The notes below the pieces were generated by a model. It was not told where the DNA came from and ran no database searches. It saw only the letters and a program-made list of their open reading frames with translations. A stretch of DNA of 64,000 bases from Streptomyces dioscori. Its GTDB lineage: Bacteria > Actinomycetota > Actinomycetes > Streptomycetales > Streptomycetaceae. This document shows positions 54,978-62,116 of this stretch, in pieces. A program made the position numbers and the translations under genes. The stretch is from the NCBI RefSeq assembly GCF_003024195.1, contig NZ_KZ679042.1, positions 517,911 to 581,910 of the forward strand, written 5' to 3'. Each line of letters starts with the position of its first letter. The stretch's first letter is position 1.

Positions 54978-56891
54978 ATGCACCCCTTGGAAGTATCCAG
55001 ACAGGCCTCGCCCCTGATGCAGGGCGGGCTCGCGGACAGTCTCTTCGAGACAGCCGAACGCGATCCCTTCCTGCCGCAACTGGCACGCCGCTCCGACACC
55101 TCTCCCGCAGCCTGGTCGCAGGTCACCGCGATCGAGCTGCGGGACCAGGTGCTGGACGTGGCACGGGGCTTCATCGCGGCCGGGATCTTCCCCGGCCACC
55201 GCGTGGCCGTCATGGCACGCACCCGCTACGAGTGGACCGTGCTCAGCTACGCCCTGTGGACGGTGGGCGCCGAGATCGTCCCGATCTATCCGACCTCCTC
55301 GCACGAGCAGGTCGCGTGGATCCTCCGGGACGCGGGCTGCGTCGCCGTGGTGGTGGAGGACGAGCAGGGCATCATGACGGTCGGCTCGGTGTGCGCCACG
55401 CTGCCGTCCCTGCGGCACGTCTGGCAGCTCGACGCCGGGGCGCTCACGGATCTGGCCGAGGCGGGCCTGTCGGTACCGGTCACCACCGTCGAGTCGATGC
55501 GCCGGATCGTGCTGCCGGACTCGACGGCCGTCATCGCCTACACCTCGGGCACCACGGGACACCCCAAGGGCTGCGCGCTGAGCCACAGCAGCCTGGCGAG
55601 CCCCTGCGACACCCTGCTGGCCGGCTGGGGGCACACCGCGGCGCCCCCCGGGCAGCAGCCCGCGGTCCTGGCCTTCCTGCCCTTCTCCCACGTGTACGGC
55701 CTGATGATCCAAGGGCTGTGCATGCGCGGCGGGATCCTCATGGGCCACGAGCCGGACCTGCGCGCGGAGACCCTGGCCGAGGCCCTGCTGTCGTTCCGGC
55801 CCACGTATCTGTACGCAGTGCCGTACGTCTTCGAGAAGCTGTACAAGAATTTCCTCCGCAAGGCCGAGGAGGCGGGCAAGGGCGCCCTGTTCGAGCGTGC
55901 CGTGCGGACCGCGCAGGACTTCGCCGCGGCGGCCGAGCGGCAGCGGCTGGGCACGGGCGCGGGCCCCGGCTTCGAACTGCGGCTGCAGCATGCCGTCTAC
56001 GACAAGACGGTGTTCCGCAAGCTGCGCGCGGCCCTGGGCGGCAGGGTGTGCGGTGCCGTCTCGGGCGGCTCCCCCCTCAACCGTGAACTGGCCCTGTTCT
56101 ACTCGGGGATCGGGATCTTCGTCCACGACGGGTACGGGCTCACGGAGACGAGCGGCGGCATCACGGCGCAGCCCGTCGGCCGCGAGAAGTTCGGCACCGT
56201 GGGACAACCGCTGCCCGACACGGAGATCCATGTGGCCGACGACGGGGAGATCCTCGTCCGGGGGCCCTCGGTGTTCCAGGGCTACGTCAACGACGAGGAG
56301 GGCAACCGGGCCGCGCTCCACAACGGCTGGCTGGCCACCGGGGACATCGGGCAGCTCGACAGCGAGGGCTATCTGAGCATCACCGGCCGCAAGAAGGACA
56401 TCGTCATCACGAGCGGCGGCAAGAGTGTCGCCCCCGCGGCTCTCGAAGAGCGCCTGCGGGTCCATCCGCTGGTCCACCAGGCGGTCGTCGTGGGGGACAA
56501 CCGGCCCTGTGTGGGGGCCCTGATCACTCTCGATCCCGAGTACCTCGCCCACTGGCGCTCGGTGCACGCCGTGCCGGGCGACGCCCACGACCGCGAACTG
56601 CGCGAGGAGCACGCCCTGCGGGAGGAGATCAACCGCGCGGTCGGCGCGGCCAACTCCACCGTGTCGCGCTCGGAGTCCATCCGCGTCTACCGGGTGCTGC
56701 CCGAGGCGTTCGACCTGGCCAACGGGCTGCTCACCCCGTCGATGAAGCTGCGCAGGGACGCCATCGCGGAGCGGTACGCGGCCGAGATCGAGGCGATGTA
56801 CCAGTCCTCGTCGCGCACTCCCCGCGCTCTGCCGCCCGCGCCCACCACCGACCCCTTCAGCTGGGACGAGACGGACAACGTCTTCGGGTGA
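54978..56891 (+). CDS. Long-chain fatty-acid-CoA ligase-type AMP-binding enzyme
   Basis: A 637-residue ANL-superfamily adenylate-forming enzyme. The P-loop is AYTSGTTGHPKG (about residue 187), the A5 motif is DGYGLTETSG (about 384), the A7 motif is LATGDIGQLD, and the hinge is GRKKDIVITSGGKSVAP. The last contains the conserved Arg/Lys/Asp and the sequence found in FAA1/ACSBG-type long-chain acyl-CoA synthetases. It activates fatty acids to acyl-CoA using ATP. ATG 54978 has GGAG six bases upstream. TAGATT at 54910-54915 may be its -10. It is unrelated in theme to the neighbouring secreted proteins. The exact chain length is unknown. Confidence 0.92.
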   Translation: MHPLEVSRQASPLMQGGLADSLFETAERDPFLPQLARRSDTSPAAWSQVTAIELRDQVLDVARGFIAAGIFPGHRVAVMARTRYEWTVLSYALWTVGAEIVPIYPTSSHEQVAWILRDAGCVAVVVEDEQGIMTVGSVCATLPSLRHVWQLDAGALTDLAEAGLSVPVTTVESMRRIVLPDSTAVIAYTSGTTGHPKGCALSHSSLASPCDTLLAGWGHTAAPPGQQPAVLAFLPFSHVYGLMIQGLCMRGGILMGHEPDLRAETLAEALLSFRPTYLYAVPYVFEKLYKNFLRKAEEAGKGALFERAVRTAQDFAAAAERQRLGTGAGPGFELRLQHAVYDKTVFRKLRAALGGRVCGAVSGGSPLNRELALFYSGIGIFVHDGYGLTETSGGITAQPVGREKFGTVGQPLPDTEIHVADDGEILVRGPSVFQGYVNDEEGNRAALHNGWLATGDIGQLDSEGYLSITGRKKDIVITSGGKSVAPAALEERLRVHPLVHQAVVVGDNRPCVGALITLDPEYLAHWRSVHAVPGDAHDRELREEHALREEINRAVGAANSTVSRSESIRVYRVLPEAFDLANGLLTPSMKLRRDAIAERYAAEIEAMYQSSSRTPRALPPAPTTDPFSWDETDNVFG

Positions 56892-56952
56892 TCCGGCGCC
56901 ACCACGTCGTGATCCCATGGACCGCGTCCGCACAGCGAGCCTGGGGAGACAC

Positions 56953-57540
56953 ATGCGACGAGTACAGGGTGCCCGCTGGTCGGCGCGGGCCGCGACGGCG
57001 GCAGCGGTCGCACTGCTGACGTGCACCGCCGCCTGCGGAGGCACGGAGACCGGCAGCGGCTCCCCCACCCCGTCCGGGCCGCGCTCCTCGGCGTCGCACG
57101 CCCGCTTCGTCGAGGACATCCCGTGGGCCGACGGCGGTCGTGTCGGCATGTACTACGCGGCCGGGCGCGGCCTCATGGAGCAGCACCAGGACACCGCGGG
57201 CGGACCGTGGAGCAAGCCGCGACTGGTGTACGCGACCGAGGGCGACGCCTGCCGGAGCATCACGCTCAAGGCCTTCCGCGACACGGTCACGGCGATCGCG
57301 AACTGGGGTGTGTACTGCGCGGACGGCGAACCGCCGACGGAGTCGGTCGCGGCGGTCGGTACGCGGGACCTGGCGACCTGGGACACCAGGGCGACCGAGG
57401 ACTTCGACGGCTGGGAGAAGGCCACGCCCGTGGCCGGCACCGAGGACCTGCTGTTCACGAGAACGTCCACCGAGTGGCTGACACGGCTGCGCTGGAGCCC
57501 GGCGGGCGGCTTCGGCGAGGTGCGGAACATCCGCCGCTAG
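56953..57540 (+). CDS. Putative lipoprotein of unknown function
   Basis: A 195-residue exported lipoprotein. ATG 56953 has GGGGAG four bases upstream and is better placed than ATG 56917. The lipobox is LTCTAACGG, with the lipidated Cys at about residue 29. A Ser/Pro/Gly-rich linker follows, then a domain of about 140 residues with WADGGRVGMYYAAGRGLMEQ, two Cys (DACRS, VYCADG) that could pair, and repeated Trp-containing strands. The pattern suggests a beta-propeller- or sandwich-like fold, but I do not recognise the family. It lies between the acyl-CoA ligase and the GH106 gene. Confidence 0.82.
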   Translation: MRRVQGARWSARAATAAAVALLTCTAACGGTETGSGSPTPSGPRSSASHARFVEDIPWADGGRVGMYYAAGRGLMEQHQDTAGGPWSKPRLVYATEGDACRSITLKAFRDTVTAIANWGVYCADGEPPTESVAAVGTRDLATWDTRATEDFDGWEKATPVAGTEDLLFTRTSTEWLTRLRWSPAGGFGEVRNIRR

Positions 57541-57620
57541 GGCCCGCTTCAGGGCTGTGCCGACCGACTCCGGCCTCGCCTCATGACCGGGCGCCCGGAA
57601 ATTTGTGTGGTGCGCGCTTC

Positions 57621-57680
57621 TTGACGCCTCTTGATCGGGCGACTTACTTTCGCAGCGTCGCAGCGATTAAAACGTTTCAA
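57621..57680 (+). promoter_or_regulatory. Promoter and LacI-type operator of the GH106 gene
   Basis: TTGACG (57621-57626), 17 bp, TTACTT (57644-57649). The sequence TTAAAACGTTTCAA (57667-57680) follows at about +11. Its central CG and TT(A/G)AAACG half-sites match LacI/GalR-family operators. A repressor here would block transcription until a sugar signal arrives. No LacI gene lies in the window. Confidence 0.65.
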
Positions 57681-57753
57681 CTCCCCCGGGCCCTTCAGGG
57701 GGTCCTCTTTGTGCTGCCCTCCAAGCCTCAAGCTCCAAGAGTGGACAAGAACC

Positions 57754-60700
57754 ATGAACGACCACACCGCAGTTCCACGGGCGGGTCTCCCGCGCCGTAC
57801 CGTCCTCGCCGCGGCGGCGGCCACGGCTGCCGCCGCCGGCGTCGTCGACTGGGCGGCGCCCGGCAGCGCCTCGGCCGCGGCCCGGACCGCCACCGCGGGA
57901 GCCACCGGCTCCTCCTCCCTGCGTTTCGCCGAGCCGGGCCGCGCGGTGCGCCCGAAGTTCCGCTGGTGGTGGCCCGACGCTCTGGTGCAGCCGGACGAGA
58001 TCAGACGCGAGATCGACCAGATCGCCGACGCGGGCTTCGGCGGCGCCGAGATAGCCGCCGTCCACCACAGCGTCAGCGACACCTCCTCCCTGGACACGGC
58101 CCGCCACGGCTGGGGAACCGCCGCCTGGGTCGCGGGAGTCGAGGCCGCGCTGAGCCAGGCCGCCCGGCGCGGTCTCACCGTGGATCTCACCGTCGGGCCC
58201 AGCTGGCCCGCCGCCGTACCCGGCATCACCCCCGACAGCGACGCGGCCGTCAAGGAACTCGCCCACGGAGCGGCCACCCTGGCCCCGGGCGCCACGTTCT
58301 CCGGCCCCGTCCCGAAGCCCGTGCACGAGGCCGCGTCGGGCGTCACCGCGCAGCGGCTGCTCCTCGTCCAGGCCGCCCGGGTGAACACCGCGAACTCCAC
58401 CCGCAAGGAGACCGGCCTCGACCTGGACTCGGTCCGCGATCTCACCTCCACCGTCGCCGACGGCGCCCTGGACTGGACCGCGCCCGACGACGGCACCTGG
58501 GTGGTGATCTCGTACTGGGTGCGCGGCTCCGGCCAGACCCCGGAGGCGGGACCGCACACCGACCCGCCCGCCTACGTCGTCGACCACTTCAGCGCGGCGG
58601 GCACGCGCGCGGTGACCGACTTCTGGGAGAAGCACATCCTCACGAAGTCCGTCCGCCGGCTGCTGAAGGTGTCCGGCGGCGCGCTTTTCGAGGACTCCAT
58701 CGAGCTGGAGACCGACGGACTGCAGTGGACATCAGCCCTGCCCGACGCGTTCCGCGAGCACACCGGACGCTCCCTGCTGCCGCTGCTGCCCGCCCTGGTC
58801 CTGGACAACAGCAACCAGGTGTACGCCTTCGAGGCCGCCGTCACCCGCCAGATCCGGCACGACTTCTGGGAGACGGTCTCCACCCTCTTCAACAAGCACC
58901 ACGTCACGGCGCTGCGCACCTGGGCGCACTCGCTCGGACTCCAACTGCGGTCCCAGCCCTACGGGTTGCAGACCGACGCCATCGCCACGGCCGCGATCCT
59001 CGACATCGCGGAAGGTGAGTCGCTGGGCTTCAAGAACCTCGACGACTACCGCTGCCTGGCCGGCGGCCGTGACATGGCGGGGCACACGGTGCTCTCGTGC
59101 GAGGCGGGCGCGTACACGGGCGGCGCGTACAGCACCACATGGCAGAAGTTCCTGCGCACGATGGGCGGCGCCTACGCCGCCGGAGTCAACCAGACGGTCG
59201 TCCACGGCTTCTCCTACGCCGAGTTCCCCGGCGTCAACTGGCCGGGATACGCGGCCTTCACCCCGTACAAGGGTGTGGCCGGGTACGGCGAGTCCTGGGG
59301 TCCCCGGCATCCCACCTGGAAGCACGTCCCGGACGTCTCCGGCTACCTCGGCCGGGTCCACCAGGTGCTGCAGACCGGCAAGGCCAGGGCGGACGTGGCG
59401 GTGTTCCGGCAGACCGGCTACACGGCCACCGGCATCGGCGCGTCCTGGTTCACCTCGACGGGCATCACGCTCGGCTGGAGCCACCAGTTCCTCAGCGGCC
59501 CGCTCCTCGACCTGCCGTCCGCCGTCGTGCGCAAGGGACGGCTCGCACCGGACGGCCCCGCGTACAAGGCCCTGTTCGTCGAGGGCGACTTCTTCTACGG
59601 GTCCACGGTGACGCTCGCCCTGCGGGACGCGCGCGCCCTGCTGCGGTTCAGCCGCGCCGGACTGCCGATCGTGCTGCTCGGCGCCTGGGACACGGTGGTG
59701 CCGCCCGGCGTCCCGGACACCGGCGAGAGCGAAGAACTGCGTTCCGTGGTGAAGGAGTTGCTGGCCCGGCCGCTGGTCCGCACGGTCACCGACAAGACCC
59801 TGGTCGGCGACGCGCTCACCTCGCTCGGAGTGCGGCCCGACGTCACGTACGCGAACGCCTCGACGCTTCTCAACGCCCACCGGGTGGCCGACGGGGTCGA
59901 CTACTACTACCTGTGCAACGGCAAGCACGCCGAGACGGTCAAGCCGGCGGTCGCCGCGATCGACCACGAGGTCACCCTGCGCCGCACCACGGCCAAGGGT
60001 GTGCCGTACCTGCTGGACCCGTGGACCGGGAAGGCGGAGCGCGTCGCCCGCTACACGGAGGACGGCGACGCGGTGACCGTACGGGTGACGCTGCAGCCCG
60101 CGGAGACCCTGATCGTGGCGATCGGCAGGCCGGGGCTCTTCGGTGACCGCAACGGCTCCCGCCCGTACGCCGTCGACAGTGAGGCCGAGGAGGTGCGCTT
60201 CACCGACGCCGGTCTCACCGTGCGTGCCACGGCGGCGGGTACGTACCGGACCTCGCTCTCCAAGGGACGCGCCGTCAGCGCCACGCTGAAGGACATCCCG
60301 GAGCCGACGGAACTGACGTCGTGGAACCTGCGTGTCCAGGACTGGCGGCCGGGTGCCTCGGCCACCAGAACGACTGTCGTCGAGCACGAGGTGACGCTGG
60401 ACGCGCTGGTGCCCTGGTCGCAGATCCCCGAGCTGGCGGACGTCTCCGGCATCGGCCGCTACCGCACCACCTTCACCCTCGGCCGCGGCTGGACCGGCGG
60501 ACACGGCGCGCGTCTTGAGCTGGGCTCGGTCACGGACACCTGCCGGGTGACGGTCAACGGCCACCGGCTCGACCCGGTCGACCAGATCCACCCCGTGGTG
60601 GACCTCGGCGACCTGCTCGAACGCGGCACGAACACCATCGAGGTCGAGGTGGCCACCCCGCTCGCCAACCGCCTGCGCGTCAGCGACCCCGCGGTGTACG

Positions 60701-60777
60701 GCGGTCTGGCCCGGGCGGCATACGGGCTGCTGGGGCCGGTCCGGCTGGTCCCGTACGGGGAGGCCCGGATCGCCTGA
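57754..60777 (+). CDS. Tat-exported GH106-type alpha-L-rhamnosidase-like enzyme
   Basis: A 1007-residue exported enzyme. A Tat signal LPRRTVLAAAAATAAAAGVV is near the start (about residues 13-32). The catalytic part begins with the family-typical RPKFRWWWPDALVQPDEIRR and FGGAEIAAVHHSV. It continues with DSIELETDGLQWT, LSCEAGAYTGGAYSTTWQK and GVNQTVVHGFSYAEFPGVNW. A C-terminal galactose-binding-like beta domain (about 895-1000, GIGRYRTTFTLGRGWTGG) follows. GH106 enzymes remove terminal alpha-L-rhamnose from plant pectin side chains, arabinogalactan or flavonoid glycosides. ATG 57754 has only a weak ribosome site but the signal fits. The LacI-type operator upstream suggests induction by a sugar. 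Two terminators follow. Confidence 0.85.
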   Translation: MNDHTAVPRAGLPRRTVLAAAAATAAAAGVVDWAAPGSASAAARTATAGATGSSSLRFAEPGRAVRPKFRWWWPDALVQPDEIRREIDQIADAGFGGAEIAAVHHSVSDTSSLDTARHGWGTAAWVAGVEAALSQAARRGLTVDLTVGPSWPAAVPGITPDSDAAVKELAHGAATLAPGATFSGPVPKPVHEAASGVTAQRLLLVQAARVNTANSTRKETGLDLDSVRDLTSTVADGALDWTAPDDGTWVVISYWVRGSGQTPEAGPHTDPPAYVVDHFSAAGTRAVTDFWEKHILTKSVRRLLKVSGGALFEDSIELETDGLQWTSALPDAFREHTGRSLLPLLPALVLDNSNQVYAFEAAVTRQIRHDFWETVSTLFNKHHVTALRTWAHSLGLQLRSQPYGLQTDAIATAAILDIAEGESLGFKNLDDYRCLAGGRDMAGHTVLSCEAGAYTGGAYSTTWQKFLRTMGGAYAAGVNQTVVHGFSYAEFPGVNWPGYAAFTPYKGVAGYGESWGPRHPTWKHVPDVSGYLGRVHQVLQTGKARADVAVFRQTGYTATGIGASWFTSTGITLGWSHQFLSGPLLDLPSAVVRKGRLAPDGPAYKALFVEGDFFYGSTVTLALRDARALLRFSRAGLPIVLLGAWDTVVPPGVPDTGESEELRSVVKELLARPLVRTVTDKTLVGDALTSLGVRPDVTYANASTLLNAHRVADGVDYYYLCNGKHAETVKPAVAAIDHEVTLRRTTAKGVPYLLDPWTGKAERVARYTEDGDAVTVRVTLQPAETLIVAIGRPGLFGDRNGSRPYAVDSEAEEVRFTDAGLTVRATAAGTYRTSLSKGRAVSATLKDIPEPTELTSWNLRVQDWRPGASATRTTVVEHEVTLDALVPWSQIPELADVSGIGRYRTTFTLGRGWTGGHGARLELGSVTDTCRVTVNGHRLDPVDQIHPVVDLGDLLERGTNTIEVEVATPLANRLRVSDPAVYGGLARAAYGLLGPVRLVPYGEARIA

Positions 60778-60787
60778 CCGGGTCCAC

Positions 60788-60825
60788 GGCCGACCGGACG
60801 CCGTACCTACGGCATCCGGTCGGCC
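60788..60825. terminator. First of two tandem terminator hairpins
   Basis: 18-bp arms (60788-60805 with 60808-60825) with one internal mismatch and CC at the centre, 11 bp after the GH106 stop codon. Confidence 0.75.
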
Positions 60826-60837
60826 GGGCCCTGCGGA

Positions 60838-60889
60838 ACAGACCGTTCGGCCCGCGACCGCCTGGGCGGTCGCGGGCCGAACGGTCTGT
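60838..60889. terminator. Second tandem hairpin with a perfect 25-bp stem
   Basis: The arms 60838-60862 and 60865-60889 are perfectly complementary with only TG between them, the longest perfect inverted repeat in the window. It lies between the convergent GH106 gene and an RsbW-like gene. Confidence 0.85.
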
Positions 60890-60933
60890 CGTCACTCGAC
60901 CGTCGTCACTCGCCCGTCGTGACTGAGCCGCCG

Positions 60934-61446
60934 TCACTCCGTCGCCGCGCCCACGAGCGGCCCTTCGGGCGCAGGAGCCGCCAGGGCCGGAACGGGCAGT
61001 TCGCGGGGCGTGCGCCGGGATTCGCGCAGGCTGGGCGCGGGGGCGGTCGGGACCAGCGGGGAGCGTTCCATGGCGCGGGCCCGGCGGGAGAACCAGACGA
61101 TCCGTCCGCCACTGCCCGTGGCACAGCACCCCCAGCCGTCGCTCAGCGCGGCGACGTGCGCCAGCCAGCCCCGCGTCGCGGCCTCCGGGTGGGACTTCCC
61201 GTCGATGTCCGCGATCGCGGTGATGAGGTGCTGGCCGTTCCACCACATCTCAAGCGTGGTGTTCTTGTCCGTCGCGTGCGCGTCGATCGTCCGCAGCAGC
61301 AGCTCCGCGCAGTGACAGACGGGCTCGACGAGGTTCTCCAGGTTCCAGTACCGGAGGTGGGCGGCCAGAATGCGCCTGACCTGATCGACCCGCTCCGGAC
61401 TGACCTCCACGTCGAGGTGGTAGTAGCAGGGGACTACGGTCTTCAT
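60934..61446 (-). CDS. RsbW-like ATP-binding regulatory protein (pep2-type neighbour of glgE)
   Basis: A 170-residue protein with a divergent HATPase_c_2-like domain at about residues 1-115 (VSPERVDQVRRILAAHLRYW, CHCAELLLRTIDAHATDKNT, LITAIADIDG). It ends in a Pro/Ala/Arg-rich tail. GAGGAG lies nine bases before ATG 61446. The N-box is altered relative to active RsbW kinases, so it may bind ATP weakly or act as a protein-interaction domain. It lies in front of a DUF5133 gene and glgE and is divergent from them. I infer a stress-signalling role from fold and company. The target is unknown. Confidence 0.75.
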   Translation of the reverse strand: MKTVVPCYYHLDVEVSPERVDQVRRILAAHLRYWNLENLVEPVCHCAELLLRTIDAHATDKNTTLEMWWNGQHLITAIADIDGKSHPEAATRGWLAHVAALSDGWGCCATGSGGRIVWFSRRARAMERSPLVPTAPAPSLRESRRTPRELPVPALAAPAPEGPLVGAATE

Positions 61447-61757
61447 CGTCGTTGGCTCCTCACCGGCAACCGGCGAAGCTCTCGCTCCTCCTCGCCCCGG
61501 TGGGGGCCGAGCTCTGAATGCAGAGCGTGAGCAGTGATCGCTTCTGAGTCATTCCCAGAGTGCGAGCGGTACTCCATTCGTGCAACCCGAGCGGCGGACC
61601 AATGTCGTTGAAACGACAACAGGACGTTGAGTGGCCGCGCGTGCACCATGAGTGAGGGTGTCGGCCGCCGTAGTCGGTCGATACCTCCGCGTGCACGGTC
61701 ATCACGCACATCCGGGCGAACCGTGCGCATCCGAGGGAATGGAAGGTGACCAGTGAG
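61447..61757. promoter_or_regulatory. 311-bp divergent gap with an inverted repeat
   Basis: This region carries the promoters of the RsbW-like gene and the DUF5133/glgE unit. The only clear structure is TGTCGTT-GA-AACGACA (61603-61618), 7-bp arms with a 2-bp centre. I could not identify convincing promoter elements by eye. Confidence 0.4.
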
Positions 61758-62048
61758 ATGCTGCTGCCTGCCAAGGACGAGGTCGCCAGGCTGCTGGAGC
61801 TGTACCGGGCCTGGGAACGCATGATGCTCGCGGCCCCCGCCGACCACGGCGCGCGAGGCAGTTTCGAGGACACGGGCTACACGCTCTGCGTCCTCATGGG
61901 CAAACGCTGCGCACGTGAGGCCGTGCACGCAGCCGAACGCTACTTGTCGGCCACTTCGGCCCGGCGCCGCGAACGGGCCGGTCACAGCCCGCCGATCGGC
62001 GCGCTTCCGGGGCATCCCGACCAGCTCGCGGTGAGCCCCGCGACCTAG
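61758..62048 (+). CDS. DUF5133 domain protein, second copy
   Basis: A 96-residue protein beginning MLLPAKDEVARLLELYRAWE at ATG 61758, with GGAAGG eleven bases upstream. The core FEDTGYTLCVLMGKRCAREA and HAAERYLS aligns with the DUF5133 protein at 11934 (QDLAYTLCVSTGTRDVD and KKARSHIAA), so the two are paralogues. The function is unknown. It lies 68 bp upstream of glgE on the same strand and is probably co-transcribed, which links DUF5133 to alpha-glucan storage in this genome. Confidence 0.8.
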   Translation: MLLPAKDEVARLLELYRAWERMMLAAPADHGARGSFEDTGYTLCVLMGKRCAREAVHAAERYLSATSARRRERAGHSPPIGALPGHPDQLAVSPAT

Positions 62049-62116
62049 GAAAGAGCCCTCCGACCCGTGGGCGACCACGGACCTGGACCAGGACATCGAC
62101 GACGGAGATGAATCAC

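Noticed and set aside
57541..57753. Upstream extension of the GH106 reading frame to 57631
   Set aside because: The extension would run through the promoter and LacI-type operator and would hide the Tat signal. The start at 57754 is better.
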